From: Paraburkholderia hiiakae
Lineage (GTDB): Bacteria; Pseudomonadota; Gammaproteobacteria; Burkholderiales; Burkholderiaceae
Direction of reading: 5' to 3'
Length of the DNA stretch: 64,000 nucleotides
NCBI RefSeq assembly: GCF_904848665.1
Contig: NZ_CAJHCQ010000002.1
Coordinates: forward strand, 434,001 to 498,000
Part shown: positions 36,476 through 45,723 of the stretch, piece after piece
Position numbering within the stretch: the stretch's first letter is position 1
Layout: each line of letters opens with the position of its first letter
Notes under the pieces: generated by a model
Told to the model about the DNA's origin: nothing
The model's database searches: none
Seen by the model: only the letters and a program-made list of their open reading frames with translations
Program-made: the position numbers and the translations under genes

Positions 36476-36907
36476 CTAAGGCCGGTTCGTTATTATCCGC
36501 GCCTGGATGGGCTCGATGAGGCTGACGTGCGCCGCCACGATCATCCAGCCGCCGAAAGCATCGTCCGGCTTGAGCAGCCGCGCCCAGGTCTGCATCTGGC
36601 GGCCTGTCAATGGCGTGGCGTCGCTCGTGAACTCGGTGCTTACCGTCGCATAGTCCGCGCCGAACGTCGTCACAACGGTGCGATGCAGGCGTCTTGAGCG
36701 CGGCACGGCCACACAGGTCTCCCGCCAGCGGCGGATCGCTTCGCCGCCATGCTGGATTTCGGCGATGCCATAGCGCACCGTCTCGGGCGCGTCCCAGAAC
36801 AGCGCGTTCATCGTCTCGATGTCGTTGTCGACGAGCGCGCGCTCGTAAGCCTCGAAAGCCGCCGCCACCTGCGCGACGACCTCGGCACGGTTCACTTCCA
36901 GCATCAT
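36476..36907 (-). CDS. AtzH-like (DUF3225, SnoaL-fold) protein
   Basis: A 143-residue NTF2/SnoaL-like protein with NALFWDAPETVRYGIAE and RRWRETCVAVPRSRRLHRTV, the pattern of the AtzH-like family (formerly DUF3225), named after a gene of the cyanuric acid operon. Its ATG overlaps the stop of the preceding hydrolase gene (TGATG), with GGAGG seven bases upstream, so translation is coupled. It may process an unstable carboxylated urea intermediate or assist the hydrolases; the exact step is not known to me. Confidence 0.83.
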   Translation of the reverse strand: MMLEVNRAEVVAQVAAAFEAYERALVDNDIETMNALFWDAPETVRYGIAEIQHGGEAIRRWRETCVAVPRSRRLHRTVVTTFGADYATVSTEFTSDATPLTGRQMQTWARLLKPDDAFGGWMIVAAHVSLIEPIQARIITNRP

Positions 36908-37569
36908 CAGTGCGCCTCCAGCAGGGCGTCGAGCGGCGCGGTCCAGCCGATGATACCGCCCTGCGAATGAATCATCGCAATCGTGGCCTCGCGAAACGCG
37001 GGGATGTAGCTCGCCGTCGCATCCTCGATCAGCAAGCACTCATAGCCTCGATCGTTGGCTTCGCGCATTGAGGTTTGTACACAGACCTCCGTTGTCACGC
37101 CCGCGAACACGAGGTGCGTGATGTCTCGCATCGCCAGCTCCTCGCCAAGGCGCGTGGCGTAGAAAGCGCCTTTGCCGGGTTTGTCGATGACGAGTTCGCC
37201 GTCGAGTGGCCTCAGCGAATCGATGATCGCATTGCCGGGTTCGCCGCGAATCAGGATGCGGCCCATCGGCCCTTCGTCGCCGATACGCGCATTCGGCGTG
37301 CCGCGCAGAAGTTTGGCGGGTGGGCAATCGGAAAGATCAGGTGCGTGCGATTCACGCGTGTGCACGACCTGCCAGCCCGCTGAACGTGCGTGGGCGAGCA
37401 GCCGCGCGACCGTTGGCACGATGCCGGAAAGCAGCGACACGTCGTTGCCGAGCGCCTCGCCAAAGCCACCCGGCTCGATGAAGTCGCGTTGCATGTCGAT
37501 GATGACGAGTGCCGTGTGACGCGCATCGAATGTGAACGGCGCGGGCTTCGCGCGGACGATGGTTGTCAT
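36907..37569 (-). CDS. Isochorismatase-family cysteine hydrolase
   Basis: A 220-residue cysteine hydrolase. The triad is visible: D25 in [11 protein letters not shown]130 in [11 protein letters not shown] and C163 in [11 protein letters not shown]. It shares with the biuret hydrolase at 39230 the HTRE-H-PDLSD segment, RGEPG and REANDRG, but differs in the C-terminal loop (SQGGIIGW instead of MQGGVFGT). It therefore probably acts on a related ureide such as triuret or carboxybiuret. It sits between the ABC ATPase and AtzH-like genes. Confidence 0.87.
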   Translation of the reverse strand: MTTIVRAKPAPFTFDARHTALVIIDMQRDFIEPGGFGEALGNDVSLLSGIVPTVARLLAHARSAGWQVVHTRESHAPDLSDCPPAKLLRGTPNARIGDEGPMGRILIRGEPGNAIIDSLRPLDGELVIDKPGKGAFYATRLGEELAMRDITHLVFAGVTTEVCVQTSMREANDRGYECLLIEDATASYIPAFREATIAMIHSQGGIIGWTAPLDALLEAH

Positions 37570-37613
37570 CGCTGTCCTTCTCCCTTTGTGTTGAGCGTGG
37601 TTCGAGTGTCCGC

Positions 37614-39227
37614 TCAGGCGCTGGCGTGCAGCACGACCGGCTCGGCCGCCTGCGGCTTGCCTTCATCACCGTGACCTGCCATGTGACGCCCGAGCACCAC
37701 GCGGTCCGCAACGCCTGCCGCCGTCTCATACACGAGGCGGCCTTCGGCCATCACGACGATACGGTCAGCGAGTTCCAGGAGTTCGTCGAGGTCTTCGCTC
37801 ACGAGCAGGACAGCCGCGCCGGCATCGCGCGCAGCGAGAATACGGGCATGAATATCGGCCACAGAGGCAAAGTCGAGTCCGAAGACCGGATTCGCGACGA
37901 TCAGGACGTTCACTTCCTGACCGAGTTCGCGTGCGAGTACGGCGCGCTGTACATTGCCGCCGGAAAGCGTGCCGATGGCACGCTCGGGCAGCGGCGGCCG
38001 CACGTTGAATTCGGCGATCAACCGTTCGGCGCGTGCGCGCATGGCGCGACGGTCAAGCCACCATCCCCAGCGCCGCAGCGGTGCGCGATCGAAATCGCGA
38101 AGTGCCATGTTCTCCGCCACGCTCATCCCCGCGACGCAGGCATTGCGCAGCGGCTCCTCCGGAAGGGCGAACACCCTCAGGCGGGTCATGGCTTCGCGCG
38201 TCGCGGCATAGGGCGCGCCCTCTACGCGCATCTCACCCGACTCGACCTTGCGCTGGCCAACGAGCGCTTCGATCAGTTCCTTCTGCCCGTTGCCGGAGAC
38301 GCCTGCGAGCCCGAGAATTTCTCCCGCCCGGATCGAGATCGAAGCTTCCCGTACGGCGGCGTGCCCGCGGTCGTCAACGACCGAAAGGCACGACAGCGCG
38401 AGCCGTACCGGGGCGTCAGGTGAGGGAGTCAGGCGCGCGGGCCGCGCCTCGCCAGCGTCTTCGGCGACACCCTCACGCGCTTCGAGGGTCGCGTCGCTGC
38501 CCATCATCCAGGCGGCCAGCTGGTCGCGGTCGGTGTCGGCAACGGCGCAGGTAGCGACGAAGCGCCCCTTGCGAAGCACGGTCACGTTGTCCGCATAAGC
38601 CATCACCTCGCGGAACTTGTGCGTGATCATCAATACCGTGAGGTCGCCACGCGAGGCAAGCGTGCGCATCAGGCCGAGCACTTCGTCGGCTTCCTGAGGG
38701 GTGAGCACCGACGTCGGCTCATCGAGGATCAGGAAGCGTTGTTCCAGATACAGCTGCTTGAGGATTTCGAGTTTCTGTTTTTCTCCGGCAGCGAGAGACG
38801 ACACCGGCGCGCCAGGATCGAGGCGAAACGGCATGCGCCGCATGAACGCTTCGAGCGCGGTGCGCTCCGCCGCCCAGTCGCTCCTCCAGGGCAACTTGCC
38901 GCGCGCAAGGACCAGGTTCTCTTCGACGGTCAGCCCGGCCGCCAGTGTGAAGTGCTGGTAGACCATGCCGATGCCGAGCGCCTGGGCATCGCGCGGAGAC
39001 GCAATATGCACTTCGCGCCCGTCGGCCAGGATCGCGCCGTGATCGAGCACGCCATAGCCCACGAGCCCTTTCACGAGCGTGCTCTTGCCCGCGCCGTTTT
39101 CCCCCAGCAGGGCGTGGACGGTTCCGGGCGCCACCTTGATCGTGACGTCGTCGAGTGCGCGGAACGCACCGAATGACTTGCTTGCGCCGATCACCTCGAC
39201 GCCGAGCGCTTGCGTCGCGGTAGCCAT
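37614..39227 (-). CDS. ABC transporter ATPase, BMP-family importer (two ABC domains)
   Basis: A 537-residue ATPase with two ABC cassettes, like ribose/nucleoside (YufO/NupO) importers. The first has a Walker [10 protein letters not shown] and signature [13 protein letters not shown]; the second has the degenerate Walker [11 protein letters not shown] usual in this class and signature [16 protein letters not shown] 39227 lies two bases after the biuret hydrolase stop. It energises the permeases at 39995 and 40914. Confidence 0.92.
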   Translation of the reverse strand: MATATQALGVEVIGASKSFGAFRALDDVTIKVAPGTVHALLGENGAGKSTLVKGLVGYGVLDHGAILADGREVHIASPRDAQALGIGMVYQHFTLAAGLTVEENLVLARGKLPWRSDWAAERTALEAFMRRMPFRLDPGAPVSSLAAGEKQKLEILKQLYLEQRFLILDEPTSVLTPQEADEVLGLMRTLASRGDLTVLMITHKFREVMAYADNVTVLRKGRFVATCAVADTDRDQLAAWMMGSDATLEAREGVAEDAGEARPARLTPSPDAPVRLALSCLSVVDDRGHAAVREASISIRAGEILGLAGVSGNGQKELIEALVGQRKVESGEMRVEGAPYAATREAMTRLRVFALPEEPLRNACVAGMSVAENMALRDFDRAPLRRWGWWLDRRAMRARAERLIAEFNVRPPLPERAIGTLSGGNVQRAVLARELGQEVNVLIVANPVFGLDFASVADIHARILAARDAGAAVLLVSEDLDELLELADRIVVMAEGRLVYETAAGVADRVVLGRHMAGHGDEGKPQAAEPVVLHASA

Positions 39228-39229
39228 GA

Positions 39230-39922
39230 TCAGCGCTCCAGGGCGGCGACGAGCGCCGCCGACCCGGAGACCGTGCCGAACACGCCGCCCTGCATCAGGA
39301 CCATGTTGAGCGCAGCGTCGTGATTGCCCTTGTCGGTCGCACCGCAGCAGTCTGCGAGGAGGGTGCATTCGAAACCGCGGTCATTCGCCTCGCGCATGGT
39401 CGTGTGGACGCACACGTCGGTCGTGATGCCGGTGAGCACGAGGTTGGCAATGCCGCGCGTGTGCAGGATCAGCTCGAGGTCCGTCGCGCAGAACGAGCCC
39501 TTGCCGGGCTTGTCGATGATGATTTCGCCGGGCAGCGGCGCCAGCTCGTCGATGATCTCCCAGCCCGGTTCGCCGCGCACGAGAATGCGCCCGCATGGTC
39601 CGATGTCGCCGATGCCGACGCCATTCGTGCCCGCCTGGCGGCTGCGCCAGCGCTTGTTGGCGGGCAGGTCGGACAGGTCCGGGCGATGCCCTTCGCGCGT
39701 GTGGATGATCGTGAAGCCGAGTTCGCGCATGAGGCCCAATACCCGCTTGATCGGCTCGATCGGGGCGCGGGTGAGCGAGAGGTCGTAGCCCATCTTGTCG
39801 ACATAACCGCCGTAGCCGCAGAAGTCGGTCTGCATGTCGATGATGACGAGCGCCGTGTTGTCTGGGCGCAGGTCGCCGTTGTAGGGCCAAGGGTAAGGGC
39901 GGGCTTCGATGTAGCGAGTCAT
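39230..39922 (-). CDS. biuH: Biuret hydrolase (biuret amidohydrolase)
   Basis: A 230-residue isochorismatase-fold enzyme that hydrolyses biuret to allophanate and ammonia. The whole sequence follows the BiuH pattern: [13 protein letters not shown] start ([20 protein letters not shown]), D29, K138 in [10 protein letters not shown]171 in TTDVCVHTT and the substrate-contacting Q211 in [10 protein letters not shown]. It shares an operon with allophanate hydrolase, which takes the next step, and with a dedicated importer. Confidence 0.9.
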   Translation of the reverse strand: MTRYIEARPYPWPYNGDLRPDNTALVIIDMQTDFCGYGGYVDKMGYDLSLTRAPIEPIKRVLGLMRELGFTIIHTREGHRPDLSDLPANKRWRSRQAGTNGVGIGDIGPCGRILVRGEPGWEIIDELAPLPGEIIIDKPGKGSFCATDLELILHTRGIANLVLTGITTDVCVHTTMREANDRGFECTLLADCCGATDKGNHDAALNMVLMQGGVFGTVSGSAALVAALER

Positions 39923-39994
39923 GGTGATTCTCCGTGCGTGTGCATGAGGCGCGCACGCGATTCTGGATTCGGTCAGTCGTGCGGGTGTCCGCGC

Positions 39995-40921
39995 CTAGCG
40001 CGTGAGGCTCAGTTCGCCCGGTGCGCCCGCCAGCGTGCGGTCCGGGCGGCAGTTGACGATCATGAGCGCGAGCGTCAGCACGTAAGGCGCGGCGTTGAAG
40101 AGGTAGTAGCCGCTCGTCACGCCGATTGCCTGGAGGGCGGGCCCGAGCGCGCCGGCGGCGCCGAACAGCAGCGCAGCCCAGAGACAGCGCAGCGGCTGCC
40201 AGCGCGCGAAGATCACGAGCGCGACGGCCATGAGGCCCTGTCCGCTCGACAGTCCCTCGTTCCAGCTGCCGGGATAGACGAGCGAGAGATAGGCGCCGCC
40301 CACGCCCGCAAAGAGGCCGCCCACCGCCGTAGCGAGGACGCGCACGCGCGTGACCGGGTAGCCCATGGCGCGGGCGCTCTCGGCGTTCTCGCCCACGAGT
40401 CGCAGCGTCATGCCCCAGCGCATCGAGCGCAGGCCCCACTGCAGGGCGACGGCAAGCACGACGCCAATCACGAAGAGCAGGTTGATGTGCAGCGCGTTGT
40501 GTACCTGCGGCGAGGTAGCCCACGCGCCGAGGTCGATCGAGGGGAGCATCGGCGCCTGCGGCTCGATGAACGGCTTGCCGAGATAGAACGCGAGGCCGGT
40601 GCCGAACAGCATGAGCGCGATGCCGAATGCGATGTCGGAAACACGCGGCAGCGAGCAGACGAGACCGTGCAGGCAGCCGAGCACGAGACCGGCCGCCGCC
40701 GCCGCGAGCACGCCGATCCACGGCGACCCGGAGAGATACGAGCCCGCGTACCCGCACATGGCGCCGCAGACGAGAATCCCTTCGAGGCCGAGATTCACGC
40801 GTCCGCCTTTCTCGGTCAGGCACTCGCCGAGGCTCACGAACAGATAGGGCGTGCTTACGCGGATGGCTCCCGCGAATAGCGAAAGCAGCAGCACCGCAGC
40901 GGGAGAGTGAAAGTCAGACAT
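39995..40921 (-). CDS. ABC transporter permease, BMP-family importer
   Basis: A 308-residue inner membrane permease. KGGRVNLGLEGILVCGAMCG near the N-terminus and the VGENAESARAMGYPV loop match NupQ/YufQ-type permeases. Its start overlaps the end of the other permease gene by eight bases, indicating tight coupling. A long open frame on the opposite strand is a composition artefact. Confidence 0.9.
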   Translation of the reverse strand: MSDFHSPAAVLLLSLFAGAIRVSTPYLFVSLGECLTEKGGRVNLGLEGILVCGAMCGYAGSYLSGSPWIGVLAAAAAGLVLGCLHGLVCSLPRVSDIAFGIALMLFGTGLAFYLGKPFIEPQAPMLPSIDLGAWATSPQVHNALHINLLFVIGVVLAVALQWGLRSMRWGMTLRLVGENAESARAMGYPVTRVRVLATAVGGLFAGVGGAYLSLVYPGSWNEGLSSGQGLMAVALVIFARWQPLRCLWAALLFGAAGALGPALQAIGVTSGYYLFNAAPYVLTLALMIVNCRPDRTLAGAPGELSLTR

Positions 40922-42071
40922 GGTGTGTACGCTCCAGCGAAACGGAAGAGGCGTCGAGCGCGGCGGCCTGCAGCTTCACGCGCCAGGCAGCGAGGCGAGG
41001 AGCAAGCGCCTCCCAGGCGAGCAGATTTGCGAAAAGCAGGCCCTGCAGCACGAGCGTGGCGGCGTCGGGCAGGTCGAGGCGGCGTTGCAGCAGACTGCCG
41101 CTCGCCTCGATGCCGCCGACCATCAGCGCGCAGACGATCACGGCGAACGGATTCTGGCGCGCCGCGAACGCGACCAGGATGCCTGCGTAGCCGTAGCCCG
41201 AAAGCAGCGATGCATTCGCGCTGCCTTGTACGGCCGCCACTTCGAACATCCCGGCAAGTCCTGCCGATGCGCCGCCGAGCGCGCAGGCGGCGAGCGCGAG
41301 CCCGCCCACAGGCAGACCCACGAGGCGCGCCGCTCGCACGTTGCCGCCCGTTACGCGCATCGCAAAGCCCAGTGTGCTGTGACGCACGAGCACCCAGGCG
41401 GCGAGACACGCGAGCGCGCCCCAGAAAAGCCCCCAGTGCACGTCGAGACCCGGCAGCGAGCCGATGGCGACGGCGTCGGGGATGGGCAGCGTCGACGGCT
41501 TGTTGAGGCTCGCGGGATCGCGCAGCGGCCCTTCGACCAGAAACTTGAAAACGGCGATGGCGATATACGACATCAGCAGGCTGCTGATGGTCTCATTGAC
41601 GCCGCGCCATTGACGCATCGCGCCCACCGCACTGATCCACAGGCCGCCCGCGAGCATGCCGGCGATGGCCATCAAGGGCGTGGCAATGAGCCAGGGCGTC
41701 GCGTGCGGCAGGCATTGCGGCACGACGGCCGCTGCGAGCCCGCCGAGCGCGAGCGCACCTTCACCGCCGATCACGATCAGGCCGACCTGGGCGGGCAGCG
41801 CGACGCACAGTGCAGTCAGCATGAGCGGCGCGGCGCGCAGCAAGGTGTTCTGCCATGCGAACGACGAGCCGAAAGCGCCCTGGACAATGAGGCCCAGGGC
41901 CTCGACGGCGGGCTGCCCCTGGACGAGCAGGAACGCGCCGAACAGCACCAGCGTGGCTGCGATGGCGCATAGCGTCGGCAACGCGGGCAATACGGCAAGG
42001 AGCAGGCGCGCAACGCCTGCGGGCAGTCTTCGCGGCCGCCCGTGAACAGGCGAAAGGGAAATGGACATCAC
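40914..42071 (-). CDS. ABC transporter permease, BMP-family importer
   Basis: A 385-residue permease of the NupP/YufP type. Recognisable segments are IVIGGEGALALGGLAA, WRGVNETISSLLMSYIAI and the cytoplasmic loop VTGGNVRAARLVGLPV that contacts the ATPase. It forms the channel with the 39995 product. The order binding protein, permease, permease, ATPase is normal apart from the biuret hydrolase inserted before the ATPase. Confidence 0.9.
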   Translation of the reverse strand: MMSISLSPVHGRPRRLPAGVARLLLAVLPALPTLCAIAATLVLFGAFLLVQGQPAVEALGLIVQGAFGSSFAWQNTLLRAAPLMLTALCVALPAQVGLIVIGGEGALALGGLAAAVVPQCLPHATPWLIATPLMAIAGMLAGGLWISAVGAMRQWRGVNETISSLLMSYIAIAVFKFLVEGPLRDPASLNKPSTLPIPDAVAIGSLPGLDVHWGLFWGALACLAAWVLVRHSTLGFAMRVTGGNVRAARLVGLPVGGLALAACALGGASAGLAGMFEVAAVQGSANASLLSGYGYAGILVAFAARQNPFAVIVCALMVGGIEASGSLLQRRLDLPDAATLVLQGLLFANLLAWEALAPRLAAWRVKLQAAALDASSVSLERTHHV

Positions 42072-42098
42072 AACTCCTGGTGAGGACGCAAGCGTTCC

Positions 42099-43196
42099 TC
42101 AGATCTGGCCAACCACACCGGCAACCAGATAGTTCATGCTCTCGAGCGCGATATCGGTTTGCGCGTAGCTCGTGCCGGACGCAATGGCGCTGCCGCCCTT
42201 GTTGTCCTTCATCGGCCCCTTGAAGATCACGTAGTCGCCCGCGACCATCTTCGCCTTGACGCCGTCGGCATTGGAACGGGCATCCGGGGTCACCTTCGCG
42301 CCATAGGGCGACATCTTCACGAAGCCTTCGCGCAGGCCGCCACGAAGGATGTTGGGCTGCGGCTTGCCTGCCTGCGCGTTGGCGACGAGCAGCTTGTAGG
42401 GCGTTGCCCAGTCCCATTCGGCGCCGGTCAGATAGCCCTTCGGCGCGAGCGCCGCCTGGCTTGCGTGGTAACCGCAGCTCATGGCGCCGCGTTTCTCGGC
42501 CGTCTCGATCACGACTTTCGGCCCATCCACGTGGCACGTGAGGACATCGCAACCCTGATCGACGAGGCTGTTTGCGGCTTCCGCCTCCTTCACCGGCATC
42601 GACCAGTCGCCCGTGAAGATCACATGCGTGGTGATCGACGGATCGACCGATTGCGCGCCCAGCGTGAACGAGTTGATGTTGCGCAGGACCTGCGGAATCG
42701 GCTTGGCCGCGACGAAGCCGAGCTTCTTCGTTTTGCTCGCGTGGCCCGCCACGACGCCGCTCAGGTACTGGCATTCATCGATGTAGCCAAAGTAGCTCGA
42801 GATGTTGGCCGGGTTGCCGCTCTTCCAGAGACCGCCGCAGTGTGCGAAGCGAACCTTCGGGTATTTGGCGGCCATCTTCAGCACATGCGGATCGAAATAG
42901 CCGAACGAGGTCGCGAAGATCAGCGTCGCGCCGTCCTGTTCGATCATCGCCTCCATCGTCTTTTGCGCAGCGACGGTTTCGGGCACGTTCTCTTCCTCAA
43001 CGACCTTCACGTTCGGCAGCTTCTTGATGACGGCTGCCGCCTGCGCCTGGGCCTGGTTGTAGCCGTAGTCACCGCGCGAGCCGACGTAGATCACGCCGAC
43101 CGTGAGCGGTTCGGCACCGAAGGCGAGGTCGAACGGGAACGCGCTGCCGAGGGCGAGGGCGCCGGCGCCCTTGAGAAAATCGCGTCGGTTGGTCAT
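42099..43196 (-). CDS. BMP-family (PnrA-like) substrate-binding protein, Tat signal
   Basis: A 365-residue periplasmic binding protein. NRRDFLKGAGALALG is a twin-arginine signal, so it is probably exported folded. Mature region motifs VGVIYVGSRGDYGYNQA and EENVPETVAAQKTME are typical of the Bmp/PnrA family, which usually binds nucleosides; here context argues for biuret or a similar ureide. ATG 43196 has AGGAG eight bases upstream; a start at 43211 is less likely. Confidence 0.9.
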   Translation of the reverse strand: MTNRRDFLKGAGALALGSAFPFDLAFGAEPLTVGVIYVGSRGDYGYNQAQAQAAAVIKKLPNVKVVEEENVPETVAAQKTMEAMIEQDGATLIFATSFGYFDPHVLKMAAKYPKVRFAHCGGLWKSGNPANISSYFGYIDECQYLSGVVAGHASKTKKLGFVAAKPIPQVLRNINSFTLGAQSVDPSITTHVIFTGDWSMPVKEAEAANSLVDQGCDVLTCHVDGPKVVIETAEKRGAMSCGYHASQAALAPKGYLTGAEWDWATPYKLLVANAQAGKPQPNILRGGLREGFVKMSPYGAKVTPDARSNADGVKAKMVAGDYVIFKGPMKDNKGGSAIASGTSYAQTDIALESMNYLVAGVVGQI

Positions 43197-43242
43197 GGCT
43201 GGACTCCTCATGAATTCGATTCGTTAAATTTAGGCATGCGTA

Positions 43243-45081
43243 TTAAACTGGATCTTGTGCTTCAACCGCGGTGGCGAGCCATGCGCGCCAGCCGCCGAAC
43301 CCGGTGATGTCGCGTGCGCCACTTCCTGGCTCGACAGCCGCGGGCTCGCAGATGAAGCCCTTGACCGTCAACCCGTCGGTCGTCTGCACGCTGCCAATCC
43401 CAAGCGGCGCCGGCACCCGCGCAACAAAGGCGCCGAAGCTGCGCAGCGGCACTTCCCAGAGTTCGATTTCGATGGGCTGGCCTGCTTCGTTCGGCGTACG
43501 CACCAGCGCGGGTTTGGCCGGTATCGTGCCCGCGAGCGCATAGAGCCGGTACTGCGACGAGGTGTGGGTTGTCTGGACGAACCGCGCGCCAGCCTCGAGC
43601 AGTTGCCAGCAGAGAGGCTGCCCGCGCAGATGCGCACCGACCACGGCGAGCGTCACCGTCGGCTCCTCGAAGGGCAGCGGTCTCGCGGCGATGCTGGCGT
43701 CATCGTCGGATGTTGCGTGGGCCATGAAGAGCGCCTGGATCTGGGCACCGAGTACGGCGAGCCGCTGGTCAGCCCCCGCCGGTGCGATCAGCGTCACCCC
43801 TGCGGGCAGACCGTCCGCCCGGCGCACACCGGGCACGGCGAGCGCGCACAGATCGAGCAGATTCACGAAGTTGGTGTACACGCCAAGCTGGCTGTTCGCG
43901 CCAATCGGGTCCGCGCGCACGTCATCGAAGCTCGGATGGGTGGGTGTGGTCGGCACGATGAGGACATCGATCTCCTCGAACATCGCTTCGACTTCCCGGC
44001 GTAACGCGGCGAGTGCGTACTGGCCGTTGAACGCATCGACGGCGCTGTAGCCGTCGGCTTTGGCAATGACCGCGGCGACAACGGGATCGATATCGGCGCG
44101 ATGGGCCTCGAAGAACGAACCGAGCGCCGCCCGCCGCTCTGCCACCCATGGACCGTCGTAGAGGAGAGCCGCGGTGCGCTGCATGGGTTCGAACGGCACG
44201 CGTACCGGCGTCAGTTCAAGGCGCGTGGCAATCGTGTCGAGCGTGGCAGCAAAGGCCTGCTGCGCCTGCGTGTCTCCGAAGAATGTCAACGGCTCCGGCA
44301 CGGCGAGGCGCAGCGCTGCATGGGTCAGCCCAAGTGACGGCACGCGGCGCGCATAGCCATCCTCTCCGTCGTACTTCGCCATCTGCAACAGGACTTCCCA
44401 GGCGTCGCCGGCGTCGTGCGCGAAGATCGATATGCAGTCGAGGCTCCGGCATGCCGGAACCACGCCGCGCTTGCTCACGAGGCCCGGCGTTGGCTTGAGA
44501 CCCACGAGTTCGTTGAACCCGGCGGGAACACGCCCCGAACCCGCGGTGTCCGTGCCAAGTGAAAACGCAACGAGCCCCGCTGCAACCGCGACCGCCGAAC
44601 CCGAACTCGATCCACCGGAGATGTATGCATCGGATTCGAACTGGCGCACGGCGCCGTAGGGCGAGCGCGTGCCGACGAGGCCTGTGGCGAACTGGTCGAG
44701 ATTTGTCTTGCCGACGAGGATGGCGCCCGCATCGAGCAGTCGCCTGACTGCAAAAGCCGATGTGCGGGGCGTGTATGCGAAGGCGTCGCAGGCAGCAGTC
44801 GTCGGCATACCGGCGACGTCGATGTTGTCCTTCACGGCGAACGGGACGCCAAAGAGCGGCATCCGCTCGAACACAGCTGCGCCGAGGCGTGCGCACGCTT
44901 CTTCGAGCGCGGCAACGCGGCTGGCGAGGTCGGCCTCGCTCGCACGCGACAACCAGACTTCCGGGCGACTGGAGGCCGCGATACGGGCGAGCAACGTCTC
45001 GACGACCTGGCGAGGCGTCGTGCTTTTACGGGCATAGGAGTCGAGCAGGGCACGAACTCTGAAACGGGTGTCTTTAGACAT
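43243..45081 (-). CDS. atzF: Allophanate hydrolase
   Basis: A 612-residue amidase that converts allophanate to ammonia and carbon dioxide. The amidase signature triad is K84 (FAVKDNIDVAG), S158 (GGSSSGSA) and S182 (TDTAGSGRVPAG). Residues about 450-612 are the allophanate hydrolase C-terminal domain (VVGAHLRGQPL, SFGAFVARVPAPLGIGSV). Size and layout match AtzF. It is first in the minus-strand operon; a sigma-54 promoter and a palindrome lie directly upstream. Confidence 0.93.
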   Translation of the reverse strand: MSKDTRFRVRALLDSYARKSTTPRQVVETLLARIAASSRPEVWLSRASEADLASRVAALEEACARLGAAVFERMPLFGVPFAVKDNIDVAGMPTTAACDAFAYTPRTSAFAVRRLLDAGAILVGKTNLDQFATGLVGTRSPYGAVRQFESDAYISGGSSSGSAVAVAAGLVAFSLGTDTAGSGRVPAGFNELVGLKPTPGLVSKRGVVPACRSLDCISIFAHDAGDAWEVLLQMAKYDGEDGYARRVPSLGLTHAALRLAVPEPLTFFGDTQAQQAFAATLDTIATRLELTPVRVPFEPMQRTAALLYDGPWVAERRAALGSFFEAHRADIDPVVAAVIAKADGYSAVDAFNGQYALAALRREVEAMFEEIDVLIVPTTPTHPSFDDVRADPIGANSQLGVYTNFVNLLDLCALAVPGVRRADGLPAGVTLIAPAGADQRLAVLGAQIQALFMAHATSDDDASIAARPLPFEEPTVTLAVVGAHLRGQPLCWQLLEAGARFVQTTHTSSQYRLYALAGTIPAKPALVRTPNEAGQPIEIELWEVPLRSFGAFVARVPAPLGIGSVQTTDGLTVKGFICEPAAVEPGSGARDITGFGGWRAWLATAVEAQDPV

Positions 45082-45111
45082 GAGTCCAATCTTGAATACA
45101 AGTTTGGACTC
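45082..45111. promoter_or_regulatory. 30-bp palindrome overlapping the atzF start region
   Basis: GAGTCCAATCTTG-AATA-CAAGTTTGGACTC: 13-base arms matching at 12 positions, immediately before the atzF ATG and downstream of the sigma-54 element. The core CTTGTATTCAAG (minus strand) resembles operators of FCD-type GntR repressors. Repression by the GntR at 35681 is inferred. Confidence 0.6.
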
Positions 45112-45116
45112 AAGCT

Positions 45117-45132
45117 AGCAGCAACTGTGCCA
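45117..45132 (-). promoter_or_regulatory. Sigma-54 (-24/-12) promoter of the biuret/allophanate operon
   Basis: On the minus strand the sequence reads TGGCACAGTTGCTGCT. It matches the TGGCACR-N4-TTGCW consensus at all but one position, with the invariant GG and GC ten bases apart. Transcription would begin near 45106, about 25 bases before the atzF ATG. Nitrogen-controlled sigma-54 expression fits ammonia-releasing enzymes. Confidence 0.65.
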
Positions 45133-45723
45133 TCAACCCGATTGTTGCCTGAGATGCTTGCAGGACAAGGGGCTCAGGCGGTGTGGATGCCGGGCAGGGT
45201 GCGTGCCCTGATCCAGCCCTGATCCGGAATGGGTCGCAAATGTGGCCACGCTGGTGCACGCATCCCGCACATCGTGCAGGAGCTTGCAAAGTGCCTTCAG
45301 TGACCGCTGGGGTCACTGCGTCGGGAAACGGGCGCCCCCTGGCTGAAGCGCGAACATTGATGGGCTGGCCCGTTCGCCGAAATCGAAACGCTTAACGGTG
45401 ATTGTCGTCAGCTTGCGGCCGAGGGCATCAGGCAATCGTCGGCCGAGGCTGAGAGGAAACGCACGAGCGGTTGAACAAGACGAGGTCCGTGCCGCGCAGG
45501 ATCGTCACCGTTCAATTGCGAAGTTGTCTCGCGGTTCTCGTTTGCATCGGAACTGGATGCACCGGTTCGCAATGAAGCCCGATTGCCAATTTGGCAATGC
45601 TTCCAACCAAACTCGGCAATTGTCACAGGAGAATTGGCTTCCTAGAATCGGGCAAACTCCTGCACTGTCCCGTTTCTGGAGACACGTTGCGCAGGCTGGG
45701 AGTCAAACGACAACAGGATTCTC
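45133..45723. other. Upstream region of the biuret operon and MHS permease
   Basis: About 590 bases with no supported gene. It would hold enhancer sites for the sigma-54 promoter; a possible weak NtrC-like site is at 45255-45271 (one good half, TGCAC). The promoter of the MHS gene lies near the right end, where AGGA precedes ATG 45724. Confidence 0.4.

Noticed and set aside
35471..36697. 408-codon open frame on the plus strand
   Set aside because: It is antisense to the GntR gene with an intact helix-turn-helix and FCD domain; no ribosome site.
39320..40879. 519-codon open frame on the plus strand
   Set aside because: It runs antisense to the biuret hydrolase and an ABC permease gene, both strongly recognisable; composition is Ala/Arg/Asp-rich as expected of GC-rich antisense.
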